A stretch of 64,000 nucleotides of DNA from NCBI GenBank assembly GCA_002356635.1, contig CP023454.1, forward strand, positions 1,162,501 through 1,226,500, written 5' to 3'. Within the stretch, counting starts at the first letter, position 1; each line of letters opens with the position of its first letter. Both the position numbers and the translations under genes were made by a program. Of the stretch, positions 18,182 to 26,978 are shown in pieces. This DNA comes from Rhodobacteraceae bacterium QY30 (GTDB lineage Bacteria > Pseudomonadota > Alphaproteobacteria > Rhodobacterales > Rhodobacteraceae). The notes beneath the pieces were generated by a model, which saw only the letters and a program-made list of their open reading frames with translations, did no database searches and had not been told where the DNA came from.

Positions 18182-19257
18182 CCGCGCGCCCTCGTCAGCC
18201 TGTTCGAAATCGTCGGAATCGCGATTGCATACCAGAAAAGCCCAAGAAGCGCGTTCGAAAACACCAGATGGAAGTCCTCTTGCCCCATTTTGGCGTAATT
18301 CGTGTATCCAAACAGAAAGAAGATTTCTGTTGCCTTCACCATGGCGTCTTCAGGCGGTAGATTGAAGCGATAGTGATACCGATATGCAACGCAACTAATC
18401 GCAACTACACCAACAAGCATCGCTCTTGAAATGCTCGAACCCCAGCCGTTCAGCGAGCCCATCACAAGCAGAATGAGCATTCCTACTACTGCGGAGATTG
18501 CTGATGCGAAGCCCGTCAAAAAAGACACGGCTCTGCTAATGATGCTTTTCCCTTTCGAAGCTGAGGAGTTGATCTTGATCAAAGCTCTGGCTATCCGGGC
18601 GCGGTTCTCAGAGAGGGTCGATGCCTTTACTGCAGCATAGTACGTGTCTTCTGAGCCTTCTGAATGGAGATTCGCCAGAAGCGCTCTTGCGATTGTTGAT
18701 CTGGTTTCCTCAAATCTCGCGCGTTGCTCAAATCGGCTTTTCCCCTGCGGCACACTGTCAACTGTAGCGCAAGCTCCAAATAGAAATTGATACGGCTCCG
18801 CGATGAGTGTCCTCGGGATCTGCGTTTCATTGCCGGAGTAGAAAATCTTCTCATATTTGCAATTGCGAAATTCGCAGTTCTCAAGTGTGCACTGCGTAAA
18901 TGATGACGCATAGAAGCTGCATCCTGAGAATTTCGTTCGACTGAACGTGCTAAGTCCAAAATCACACCGCGTGAATTTGCAGTCCTTAAACACGATCTTC
19001 CGTTCAAATGTCCCTTGGAAGTCACAGTCTTGGAAGTCAATGTCTTTAACAACCAGGGTGGTTGCGTCAGGCATTTTTTCGGCGAGGAATAGCGTACAAC
19101 GGGGCCCGCGATTGTTTGAAAAGTTCCAGTCGGATACGGAAAAGCTGGCTGGCGCGTTCGCATCGAACATGGGTTCCCACCAGTTCTTTGTGCGCCGCCC
19201 TCTTGAAGCTGCGGACGGTAGAGCTGGTTCGGGCTCTTTCACCGCGTTGGTGTCCAA
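18178..19257 (-). CDS. Pentapeptide-repeat protein with C-terminal channel-like membrane domain
   Basis: 359 aa. Residues about 60-140 contain pentapeptide repeats of the A(D/N)LXX type (for example FQDCDFQGTF, FKDCKFTRCDFGLSTF, FSGCSFYASSF). The C-terminal about 120 residues have two to three membrane helices (SAISAVVGMLILLVMG; MLVGVVAISCVAYRYHY; ALLGLFWYAIAIPTI). The last helix, ending SNRLTRARG, and the preceding pore-like segment FFLFGYTNYA resemble two-helix ion channels with a degenerate selectivity filter. A long helical linker separates the two parts. It is cotranscribed with the nucleotidyltransferase through a 4-bp overlap. The gene is AT-richer than neighbours. A membrane effector paired with an NTase is an attractive but untested reading. 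Confidence 0.65.
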   Translation of the reverse strand: MDTNAVKEPEPALPSAASRGRRTKNWWEPMFDANAPASFSVSDWNFSNNRGPRCTLFLAEKMPDATTLVVKDIDFQDCDFQGTFERKIVFKDCKFTRCDFGLSTFSRTKFSGCSFYASSFTQCTLENCEFRNCKYEKIFYSGNETQIPRTLIAEPYQFLFGACATVDSVPQGKSRFEQRARFEETRSTIARALLANLHSEGSEDTYYAAVKASTLSENRARIARALIKINSSASKGKSIISRAVSFLTGFASAISAVVGMLILLVMGSLNGWGSSISRAMLVGVVAISCVAYRYHYRFNLPPEDAMVKATEIFFLFGYTNYAKMGQEDFHLVFSNALLGLFWYAIAIPTISNRLTRARG

Positions 19258-19439
19258 GGTTACTACTCCACAGTACTTATGAGTGCGCTTCGGTGGATTG
19301 AACTAACCCTGCCGGTGTCCACTTTGTAGTTAAGCCACAGGCGTTTGCAAGCCAACAGGTGGCATTCCGAAGTCAATGGAGCGACTAAGCGATCGCGACG
19401 ATTCCACGCTGCTTTGAACTTGCGTAAGGTCTTCGTTCG

Positions 19440-20078
19440 TTACTTCCATGCCCCCAGGATAGCTCCGGGCAGCCGCACCGTCGCATCCCGCGCCAGCCCA
19501 TCAAGGTCCAGCTTCTTCGGCATCTTCACCTGACGCAGCAGCAGGAACACCGGCACGGTTTGCGCCCCGGTCAAAACGCCATCGCGCCTCCGACGGCCGC
19601 CCTTCGCGGCCGCGAGCCCTCGGCTGTTCAGCCGCGCATCATCGGCAACCAACAGGCTTGGCCCGTTGCGGCGATAGACAAAGCGCAGGCGCATGCCCGT
19701 GCGCTGTTCCCAGCGCCAAGGCGTGATGCGCTGGCGGCCGATGCCGATGAGGCCCGCGGCGGGTAAGGGGATTGCCAGCCAGAGACCATCCTTGCCACGG
19801 ATCAGCACGCCGCCGTCGAAGGCGTGCAGGATGTCGGGCGCCTTGGTCCAGACGAGGCTGGCGGCGCGAAGGCTGGTGCCCGATCGCGGGAAGTCGGCCT
19901 GACGGACGGTGTTGGCAAGGCGCGACCCAAGCCCCGCGGCCCGAACCTGGCCGCGCCAGTCGTCACGCAGGCCCCGCCCAGCTGCAAAGACGCCGCGCGT
20001 GACGGCCGACTCTGCCTCTTGCAGGATCTCGGTGGCGATCGCTGCCAGATCGCCATCGATGTTGGCGCCGATCTTCAT
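19440..20078 (-). CDS. Head-tail connector protein, DUF6441-like
   Basis: 212 aa from ATG at 20078 (overlapping the previous stop, ATGA). It starts MKIGANIDGDLAAIATEILQ and contains LRDDWRGQVRAAGLGSRLAN, the pattern of DUF6441 phage proteins next to head-tail joining genes. The C-terminal part is basic. In an intact phage it would be followed by the tail terminator gene (16918-17358), now displaced by the NTase/pentapeptide insertion. Confidence 0.65.
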   Translation of the reverse strand: MKIGANIDGDLAAIATEILQEAESAVTRGVFAAGRGLRDDWRGQVRAAGLGSRLANTVRQADFPRSGTSLRAASLVWTKAPDILHAFDGGVLIRGKDGLWLAIPLPAAGLIGIGRQRITPWRWEQRTGMRLRFVYRRNGPSLLVADDARLNSRGLAAAKGGRRRRDGVLTGAQTVPVFLLLRQVKMPKKLDLDGLARDATVRLPGAILGAWK

Positions 20079-20389
20079 GCCTCTCGCGCCTCTACCTTCC
20101 AGACGTGGCGCAGGGTGTCGCGCAAGGGCTCGCCACGCACCTCGTAGATCACGCTGCCGATCTCGAACGTGTCGCCCGGGGCAAGGGCGGCCAGCGCCGC
20201 GCACTCGACATCGATCATCACGCTATCGGTGACGAACCGGCCCTCGCCAAAGCCCGTCACCGCATCCGGCCTGCGCAGCATCGCGCGGACGGCGACCGGC
20301 GCGCCAGCCCCACCCGATCGCCAAAGCGCATCCTGCGCGAGGTTCGGATCGCGGAAGAGGGCGGCCGTGACGGTAGCGAAGGCCGACAT
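20075..20389 (-). CDS. Head-tail joining protein (gpFII-like position)
   Basis: 104 aa, beta-rich (FVTDSVMIDVECAALAALAP; GDTFEIGSVIYEVRGEPLRD). Size, predicted fold and location between the DUF2190 protein and the DUF6441 protein fit the head-tail joining family. It overlaps the downstream gene by 4 bp. Confidence 0.6.
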   Translation of the reverse strand: MSAFATVTAALFRDPNLAQDALWRSGGAGAPVAVRAMLRRPDAVTGFGEGRFVTDSVMIDVECAALAALAPGDTFEIGSVIYEVRGEPLRDTLRHVWKVEAREA

Positions 20390-20390
20390 C

Positions 20391-20729
20391 TCAGGTCGCG
20401 CCCCCGTTCAGCCGAACGATCCCTGTGGTATCGCCCGCGCCGCCTGCCACGGCCTGCGTCGCGATGCCGATCCGGGTGTTACCGGTCAGGACGTTGGTGG
20501 TCCGGCTGTTCGCGGCGTCCCAGTAGATCGTCTGGCCGACCGTCCAGGCCTGCGAGGGCGCCTTCGGCAGCGAGAATACTCCCACCAGCCGGATCACGGC
20601 GGTTTCGCCGATCGCCGCGGCCCCCTCGGCAACGCCGAAGATGCTGCCGACCAGCACGCCCTGGCCGGAGGCGATCACAGCCGCGGCGGTGATGTTGATG
20701 GTTTCGCCATTGGCGATGAAGTTCTTCAT
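20391..20729 (-). CDS. Capsid decoration/fibre protein, DUF2190
   Basis: 112 aa beginning MKNFIANGETINITAAAVIA. The ASGQGVLVGSIFGVAEGAAA and GVFSLPKAPSQAWTVGQTIY segments are classic DUF2190, a small beta protein encoded after major capsid genes. It follows the capsid gene by 25 bp. Confidence 0.85.
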   Translation of the reverse strand: MKNFIANGETINITAAAVIASGQGVLVGSIFGVAEGAAAIGETAVIRLVGVFSLPKAPSQAWTVGQTIYWDAANSRTTNVLTGNTRIGIATQAVAGGAGDTTGIVRLNGGAT

Positions 20730-20754
20730 CGGGGTTCTCCTTCAGAGGTGGGGT

Positions 20755-22773
20755 TCAGACGCCCGCGTTGCGGAAGAGGCCGCGCCAATCGATGGCTTTG
20801 GCGGCGAAGTCGTGGCGGGCCTTGATCTCGATCCCGTCCACCTCGAAGCCTGAACGGGTCTCGGTGTAGACGCCCTGCTGGCCCTCGAGATAGGCGAACT
20901 CGATCGTGTCGATCCGCGAAGGGTCGGCGGCGAGGAACCAGGGGTCGGGCCCGGCCGCGGGGATCAGGCGGGCCTCTTCGATCGGTTCCAGGCGGTTGGC
21001 GAAGGCATTGACCCCGGCGACCGCATTCGGGGTGGTGGCGGTGACGTTCTTCCGCGCTTCCACCGACCGGACGCCCGGCGGGGTGATGATGTAGCGCGGC
21101 AGGACGCTGATTTGGCGCCCCTCGAGGCCCCGCTGGTTGCCGAAGAGGCGGTAAGCTTCAGCGAGGGTCGTTTCCGAAATCGTGCCCGCGGTGCCGAGGT
21201 TGGCGTGGGACGCGTGGAAGAGCGGGTTGCCGTCGGCCATGTTGGGGTTGGTCGAGAAGATCGAATAGACGAGGTCGCTTTCGAGATCTGCCGCGGCGGC
21301 GCCGAAGGCCGACGGGATGCGGGTGAAGGCGTCGAGGTCGTCGTTGATCAGGGTCTGGCGGGTGATGCCCACGATCCGGCCATAGGTCACCAGCGTATAG
21401 ACCTCGCGGCTTTCGCCGATCGTGCCATAGGTGAACTCGCCCGATTCCGGCACGCGCAGCAAGTCCGGCGCGCCGCCCAGCTGATTGCGGGCGACCGGCT
21501 TGAAGTCGGTGATGACTGCCTGCCGAGCCCAGGCGGTGAAGGTGCGGGGCGTGGTGTCATAGGCCGCGCGCAGGGTCTTGTTCGCGACGTTCGCCAAGAT
21601 CAGGGGGAAGTCGCTGGTCGAATGCAGGCCCGAGCGGCCGATCAGGGCCTCGGTGGCGAGTTCCATCTTCGACATGCCCCGTGTGGCGATGCCGCGGCGA
21701 TCAAGGGCGTGGCGGGCCAGTTCCAAGAGTGTCAGGCCGCGGAATTCCCGGGCGCGGTCGGTCAACTGGGCCCGGCCGGGGTTGTGGCGGTGCAGAAGGG
21801 CCTCGGACATGGCATCGCGATAGGCAGCGTCGGCCGCCCCGGTGCCGCGGGCGGTTGCTGCGATGGGTTCCGACCCCCGGGCGGCCGGTGCATCAGCTTC
21901 GGCCAGCTTGTCGAGGATCGCAGCGCGGGCGGCATCGAGCGAGAGGCCGCGGCGGATCAGATCGGCGGCAAAGCCTGCGCCCAGCGCGTGGCGTTCACAA
22001 AGCGCCAGCACCTCGGCCGCGGAACGGTTCGCCTCGGTGCGGATCGCATCGGGCGACGGATCGGCCGCCGGGGCGACGGGCAAAAGCGGTGCGGCGCGGG
22101 TTTCAACGGGCGCTTCAGCTTCGGGTGTTTGGGTGTCGGGCATGGTGGTCCTCGTCTGGTTCGGGGAAGGGTCGGGCGCATCGGCCCGGGTGAGGAGGCA
22201 GGGGGTCAGGGTTTCAGAGCGGGTAGTGCCGGGTGCGCCATCGGCGCCGCGGATATGCGCGCCGGGATCAGCGGGCATGGCGACGGCGGAGATTTCCATC
22301 GGCTCCCAGTCGACCGCGCGCCATAGCTCGCGTTGGCCTTGGGCTTTGGTGATGTCGTAGCGGTGGACCCGGTAGCCGACCGATACAGCCGAGACCGTGC
22401 CATCCATGATCCGCTGCACGATCGGGGCAGCATCTGGAGCCGAGGTTAGCCGCACACGGGCAAAGCCCTGGCCGCCTTCGATCCGGGCCGTGCCGGGCAA
22501 AACGGCGCCAACCACGGATTCGAGGCCCCAGGATCGGTGCGAGTCCAGAAACGGAGCGCCCGCGTTCAGGCGATCCATCCGAACGGAGCCAGGCGTGACG
22601 ACCAGTTCTTCGTCATATTCGACGACATCATCCCAGCCCTCGTAGCGCCGCCGCTGGACGGTGGCGCCAGTGGTCCAGATCACGTCGATGGTCATGTCGT
22701 CGCCCTCATCGCGGACAAGCCGCAACGAGGCCTCCCGCGTGATCAGCGGGAGGTTCAGGGTTTCCGGGGGCAT
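20755..22773 (-). CDS. Prohead protease-major capsid fusion protein
   Basis: 672 aa from ATG at 22773. Residues about 1-190 are a prohead-protease-like domain (GAPFLDSHRSWGLESVVGAV around 70-89 with the conserved His, and VSAVSVGYRVHRYD with a candidate serine nucleophile). A Pro/Ala-rich linker follows, then from about 350 a Mu gpT-like major head subunit (TFTAWARQAVITDFKPVARN; GEFTYGTIGESREVYTLVTY; NMADGNPLFHASHANLG). Fusions of protease and capsid occur in Rhodobacterales prophages. Self-cleavage would release mature capsid. It lies 4 bp after the portal gene. Confidence 0.85.
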   Translation of the reverse strand: MPPETLNLPLITREASLRLVRDEGDDMTIDVIWTTGATVQRRRYEGWDDVVEYDEELVVTPGSVRMDRLNAGAPFLDSHRSWGLESVVGAVLPGTARIEGGQGFARVRLTSAPDAAPIVQRIMDGTVSAVSVGYRVHRYDITKAQGQRELWRAVDWEPMEISAVAMPADPGAHIRGADGAPGTTRSETLTPCLLTRADAPDPSPNQTRTTMPDTQTPEAEAPVETRAAPLLPVAPAADPSPDAIRTEANRSAAEVLALCERHALGAGFAADLIRRGLSLDAARAAILDKLAEADAPAARGSEPIAATARGTGAADAAYRDAMSEALLHRHNPGRAQLTDRAREFRGLTLLELARHALDRRGIATRGMSKMELATEALIGRSGLHSTSDFPLILANVANKTLRAAYDTTPRTFTAWARQAVITDFKPVARNQLGGAPDLLRVPESGEFTYGTIGESREVYTLVTYGRIVGITRQTLINDDLDAFTRIPSAFGAAAADLESDLVYSIFSTNPNMADGNPLFHASHANLGTAGTISETTLAEAYRLFGNQRGLEGRQISVLPRYIITPPGVRSVEARKNVTATTPNAVAGVNAFANRLEPIEEARLIPAAGPDPWFLAADPSRIDTIEFAYLEGQQGVYTETRSGFEVDGIEIKARHDFAAKAIDWRGLFRNAGV

Positions 22774-22777
22774 GGGG

Positions 22778-24298
22778 TTACCTTTCGTCGGGGGGCGGAC
22801 TGCCGCCTGCGTCCACGGCTTGCGCCAGACCCGCGCGGCTGACGCGGCGGGGATCGGCATCGAAGACCAGGCCCAGCTGATCGAAGAGGGCGGCGTATTT
22901 CTGCCATTCCTCGACAACCTCGCGCGGGTCATAGCCGCGCCGGGCAATCTGCTGGGCCGGGGTGGAGAACCCGGCGCGGACCTCCATCAGATCGGCGGTC
23001 ACGTCCTGCAGCGGGTTCACGCTCTCAAAACGGGGCGGGGCCCATTCGACGGCGATCTCGGGCTGAGGCAGGGCACCGGCCGTCCAGGCGGCCTCCATCA
23101 CCCAATCCCAGATGCGCTGGCAGAACATTGGGATCACGACCTGCCATTGCACGGCCTCGACCATGCGCCGGAACTCGTGCAGGCCGACGCGGGAGGAGGC
23201 GAAGTTCACCTGACTGAGATCGCCGGTCATCAACTCGTAGGGCACCCGGAACCCCGCCGAGATGATGTGCTGCTGCACCCGGTTCCATTCATAGATACCC
23301 GAGGTCGAGGCGGGCGTGTTGAACTTGATGTCTTTGCCGTTCCGGACATAGCCGATCAAGCCGGGCTCGAACTGCTCGATTCGGTTGCCGTCGGCATCTT
23401 GCACGACCGGCGCCATGGACTGCTGATCCTCTTCGGCGCCAAAGACGAAGCCCACCATCGATGCCTCGATCTTCTTCCGAACCAGTTCTGCCGTTTGCCA
23501 GTCGCCAAGCTCCCGCAGCGCCCGCATGGCAGGCACGCCCCAAGGCACGCCGCGGTTCTGGACGCGCTGGCGTTCGAAGAGATGCGCCACGCCCTCCGCG
23601 CCAACCCGGAGCGATTCAAACCGGCGGCCAAAGACCGGCATCGCATCGCCCGGATGGTCGGGGAACATCCAGTAGCCCCGGCGGCGGCCCAGCGCGTCAT
23701 ATTCAATGCCTTGGACGATCCGGCCACCATCTGGCCGGTTGTCGAACTTGGCCCCATCAAGGTGATCTGCCTCGTTGAGCTGGATTTGCACCGGCGCGGC
23801 AAGCCGATCACTGGCGCGGCGGCGACGGCGCAGTGCGAACACTTCGCCGCCTTCGACCATTTCCCGCACAGCCAGGGCGGTCAGGCCGTGGAAGTCTGTA
23901 TGCCCATCGGCATCGGCCCGCGGCGCCCAGCGCTTCCAGAGATCATCGGCGAGCTTGTTCAGTGCCGGATCGGCCGCCGCGGCCCGAGGCCGAATGCCCG
24001 TGCCGACGATGTTCGACACCAGAACCTGCACAGCCTTGGCGGCCAGCGGGTCGTTGCGGACGAGATCTCGCATCCGGTCGCGCAGAGCACCACCCGCAAC
24101 GGCGATTTCCGCGTCGGCTGCGGTGCTGCCTGCGCGCCAGCCATCGGTGCCACGCCCGCGGGAGGCAGCATCATAGCCCCGCCGCAGATTAGCGATCGCC
24201 ACCCGTGCCGCGTAGCGCCCGGCCGCGGTACGTGGCGCAACCGTGGCGACGATCCGATCTATCACGCCCCAGGGCACATCTGGCGGGGTAGGTTTCAT
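22778..24298 (-). CDS. Portal protein, lambda gpB family
   Basis: 506 aa. RAAVRP-type N-terminus, then DLVRNDPLAAKAVQVLVSNI, GTGIRPRAAAADPALN and WAPRADADGHTDFHGLTALA are typical of phage lambda-family portals. Later FRVPYELMTGDLSQVNFASS and EFRRMVEAVQWQVVIPMFCQ are diagnostic. It forms the dodecameric DNA gate. It overlaps the gpW gene by 4 bp. The protein appears full length, unlike the terminase beside it. Confidence 0.9.
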   Translation of the reverse strand: MKPTPPDVPWGVIDRIVATVAPRTAAGRYAARVAIANLRRGYDAASRGRGTDGWRAGSTAADAEIAVAGGALRDRMRDLVRNDPLAAKAVQVLVSNIVGTGIRPRAAAADPALNKLADDLWKRWAPRADADGHTDFHGLTALAVREMVEGGEVFALRRRRRASDRLAAPVQIQLNEADHLDGAKFDNRPDGGRIVQGIEYDALGRRRGYWMFPDHPGDAMPVFGRRFESLRVGAEGVAHLFERQRVQNRGVPWGVPAMRALRELGDWQTAELVRKKIEASMVGFVFGAEEDQQSMAPVVQDADGNRIEQFEPGLIGYVRNGKDIKFNTPASTSGIYEWNRVQQHIISAGFRVPYELMTGDLSQVNFASSRVGLHEFRRMVEAVQWQVVIPMFCQRIWDWVMEAAWTAGALPQPEIAVEWAPPRFESVNPLQDVTADLMEVRAGFSTPAQQIARRGYDPREVVEEWQKYAALFDQLGLVFDADPRRVSRAGLAQAVDAGGSPPPDER

Positions 24299-24504
24299 GT
24301 GCGGCCCCGGCTGAAGCTGGCTTTTCCGGCGACGGGGCGGGAGTTTCCCGCGCCAGACGCCATCTGGCCCTCAATGAAGCGGATGCGGGCCAGAAGATCG
24401 GCCGCATTGCCATAGGTCAGGCGGCGACCATCGTATTCCACCACCAGCGCACCGGCAGCATAGGCGCGACGCAGCGCATCGAGTTCAGCTTGCGAGAAGG
24501 ACAT
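24295..24504 (-). CDS. gpW-like head-tail/head completion protein
   Basis: 69 aa. MSFSQAELDALRRAYAAGAL and GRRLTYGNAADLLARIRFIE match the small two-helix/beta gpW family that plugs the portal. The start overlaps the terminase stop as TGATG, and the end overlaps the portal start by 4 bp. Confidence 0.8.
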   Translation of the reverse strand: MSFSQAELDALRRAYAAGALVVEYDGRRLTYGNAADLLARIRFIEGQMASGAGNSRPVAGKASFSRGRT

Positions 24505-25402
24505 CAGAGCCATTTTCCACGTCGGGGCCCCAGCCAGCCGGTGGGCCGCTTCGGGGCAGATTGCGGTTGCGGCCGGTCGGGTTGACCGGCCGGGGTGGTT
24601 GCCGGGCGCGCAGGCCCGATCTGTTCTTCCAGCGCTTCCCAGCGCGCGTTGTCCCAGCGATCGATCCCCATCAGCCAGGCGGCTGCGCGGGCATAGACCC
24701 GGCAATCGAGGGCCTCGTTCCTCTCCCGGGTCTGTTCCCATTCCAGCTTCTGATAGCCGGTGCGAGTCTTGCGGGTGACGAGCTGCTCGGAGGTCAACTG
24801 CTTCACCCATTCGGCCGTGGTGCCTTTTGGGATGTGCACAAAGCCCGCAGGCCAGTCCGCCCCTGAGGCCCGTTCCTCGTCGGTCGGCGCGGCGAGGCGC
24901 AGAAAGCGATAAGTCTCGGCCTTAAACACGGCTCCGGCGACCTTCCACAGCCGGACACCGCGGCGGAGCTTCCGGCCGCCTTCGGTGGTTTCGACATAGG
25001 TCGGGCCGTCGACTGGGGTGGAGCGATCAAACCCGGCCACGCCCTTGATTGCGATCACCTGCCCGTGGCCCGCCTGCCGGACCCAGGCATAGACGGCATC
25101 AGTTGTGGCGCCGTCGCCGGAGTCGATCGCCACCCGCGCCAGCGCCATCCGGGCGCTGGAGGCGTGTTCCCATGTCATCCCGAGAAACTCGTTCAGATCG
25201 GCCCAGACCTCGGCCCGGGCGGTGTCGCCTTCCAGAACCACATGATCGACGAGCCAGGAGCGCAAGTTTCGGCCCCAACCCCAGACGTCAATCTCGATCC
25301 GGTCGCGCTGGACGTCGATCCCGGCCGTCAGGATCAGCACGCCCGCAGGCGCCCGGCCCAACTGCCAATCCTCGCGTCGCTCGTAGAGGCGCTGCCAATC
25401 CG
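24504..25402 (-). pseudogene. Terminase large subunit (GpA family), C-terminal remnant
   Basis: Only the C-terminal about 295 residues of a lambda GpA-type terminase remain. Homology begins at SPDWQRLYERREDWQLGRAP and continues through the nuclease domain (LTAGIDVQRDRIEIDVWGWG; VAIDSGDGATTDAVYAWVRQ; GGRKLRRGVRLWKV). The N-terminal ATPase half with Walker motifs (about 350 residues in full-length relatives) is missing. The open frame continues to 25832, but there it reads antisense to a plus-strand coding segment. The breakpoint is near 25395-25405. The prophage therefore cannot translocate DNA with its own terminase. Confidence 0.85.
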
Positions 25403-25917
25403 GCGAACGGTTCGAACGCCTGCTGGCCGCCAAGATCGGTGCCAATCGCACGCCCAAGGCCATCAAGTCGATCCTGACCGCCCCCGGTTTCGAGACTGCC
25501 GAGGGGCGGCTGGTTGCCGAGATCGACACCTGCGAGCCGGACGCCCCGGCAGAACCGGCAGCGCCCCCGAAGGCGCCGGAACCGACCATCGAACCGGCGC
25601 CTATCGTCGAACCGGCCCCTGATGTCGAACAGGCCAGTGAGCCCGCCGCCGCACCCAGCGCCCCGCGTCGCCGCCGGGATGCCAACATCGAGGCCAAGGC
25701 CCGTAAGGGTGAATTGCCTCCGCCGCCCGACTTCTCCGCCCCGACCCATGCCCGCTTCCGTGCCAAGCTGGCCGCGCTGGTGGAGCTGGCCGGGAAGGCC
25801 GATGCACCCGGCCTGCGCGCCATCCCGATCAATCCGGTTTCGTCCAGCCCAAAGGCGCTGGCCCGCTACCGCGACCTCGCGGTGCTCGCGATCGAAGCCC
25901 GGGAGGGCCGGGCATGA
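25402..25917 (+). pseudogene. 5'-truncated mobile-element gene of unknown function
   Basis: Open frame without a credible start; the first in-frame ATG-like starts lie well inside. From the breakpoint it reads RFERLLAAKIGANRTPKAIK, a globular segment, then a Pro/Ala/Glu-rich linker and a C-terminal helix-rich part (THARFRAKLAALVELAGKAD). The compositional pattern and the overlap with the next gene (ATGA at 25914-25917) argue for a real gene that lost its 5' end when the terminase lost its 5' end. I do not recognise the family. Confidence 0.6.
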
Positions 25918-26249
25918 AGATTATCCGCAGCTTCGAGCCCGGCGACCGCTATCGCTACGACTTCGACCTTTGCTCCTGCGCCCGGGGATGGGCGCAGGTT
26001 GATACCGCCCAAGACGCCTCGTGGTTCGGCACATGGGCTTCACCCGCCGATCGGACGATCCTCAACTTCGCCGAAGGCGATGTCACCCGCACCATCTGCG
26101 ACACCGACGCGGAGTTCGCCGCCGCCCTGCGCGAGATCGATCGCTGGAACCGGGATCACGGCTACGGCCCGGCCCGGATCGATCCCGGCTTCGATCCGGC
26201 GCTGAAGGCGGCGTTCGAGGCGAAGGGGCTGGTGGATATGCTGCACTAG
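25914..26249 (+). CDS. Conserved small mobile-element protein
   Basis: 111 aa. MKIIRSFEPGDRYRYDFDLC and ARGWAQVDTAQDASWFGTWA look like a compact aromatic-rich fold seen near antirestriction and plasmid genes in Rhodobacteraceae. No catalytic motif is evident. Translation is coupled to the truncated gene upstream by a 4-bp overlap. Both run opposite to the prophage genes, indicating a foreign insert. Confidence 0.6.
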   Translation: MKIIRSFEPGDRYRYDFDLCSCARGWAQVDTAQDASWFGTWASPADRTILNFAEGDVTRTICDTDAEFAAALREIDRWNRDHGYGPARIDPGFDPALKAAFEAKGLVDMLH

Positions 26250-26288
26250 TGTGAACCAGCACAACTTAACAGGCTGGCGTCTGTGGGC

Positions 26289-26978
26289 CTAAATGTCGCC
26301 AAAGAGAGCAGAAAAGTCGACCGCCTCCGGGGCGCGCCGCGCTAGAAACAATCCTCTGAACGATCGATCTGCGAGCACTGGCTCCAAAACGTCGCACATC
26401 GCTCGAAAGTGGCTGCCAGTTGTCAGTACATCATCGCAGATCACGACTTTCGCTTTCACTCCGGCCAGTAAGTGGTCCTCGATCGAATATCCGGCGGCAA
26501 GCTCGGCTGGACTTGGCCTAACCTCGCCATCGTGGGCGGCCGGTCCACTGCAATCTTGGGTCACTAACTCGCGTACGTCTAGTTCGTATCCGTTTGACGA
26601 CTGCACCAGAGCGCTGAGTTGCATCAGCATGCTAAGCATTCGGTCATCGTAAAGGGGATCACTTTTCGCTTTCGATGGTGGCACTGGGACAAACGTCATT
26701 CCTGACAGGTCACTGCCACTGAGAGCATTATGAAGAGCGCGAGCGGCCTTAGAAATATTCACCGCCTTGTAAGCCCACTGCGGCGAACCCTTCCGATCCA
26801 TCGGCTTCTTGAAGTTGATGATCAGATTATTGGTAGCACTATGGGAAAAGCCCTTTCGGGCCGTGTACTCGCCTAAGAAAAAGACTTTGTCTTCTTCTCT
26901 AAGCAGGTGGTGATCGCCGCGCGTTAGCGCGTCGATCTTAGTGAGCCGTTGCGGGAAGGAGCGCTGTTCGGATGTCAT
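26289..26978 (-). CDS. Phosphoribosyltransferase-like protein partnered with DprA homologue
   Basis: 229 aa. The PRPP-binding loop VVICDDVLTTGSHFRAMCDV (around residues 176-195) is the canonical type I phosphoribosyltransferase motif with two acidic residues and TTG. An upstream segment (FVPVPPSKAKSDPLYDDRML) resembles the ComF/PRTase hood. The start overlaps the dprA-like gene by 41 bp, implying tight coupling. Phosphoribosyltransferase and DprA/Smf folds both belong to the LOG-like nucleotide-binding world, and such pairs outside competence loci look like conflict systems. Substrate unknown. Confidence 0.65.
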   Translation of the reverse strand: MTSEQRSFPQRLTKIDALTRGDHHLLREEDKVFFLGEYTARKGFSHSATNNLIINFKKPMDRKGSPQWAYKAVNISKAARALHNALSGSDLSGMTFVPVPPSKAKSDPLYDDRMLSMLMQLSALVQSSNGYELDVRELVTQDCSGPAAHDGEVRPSPAELAAGYSIEDHLLAGVKAKVVICDDVLTTGSHFRAMCDVLEPVLADRSFRGLFLARRAPEAVDFSALFGDI

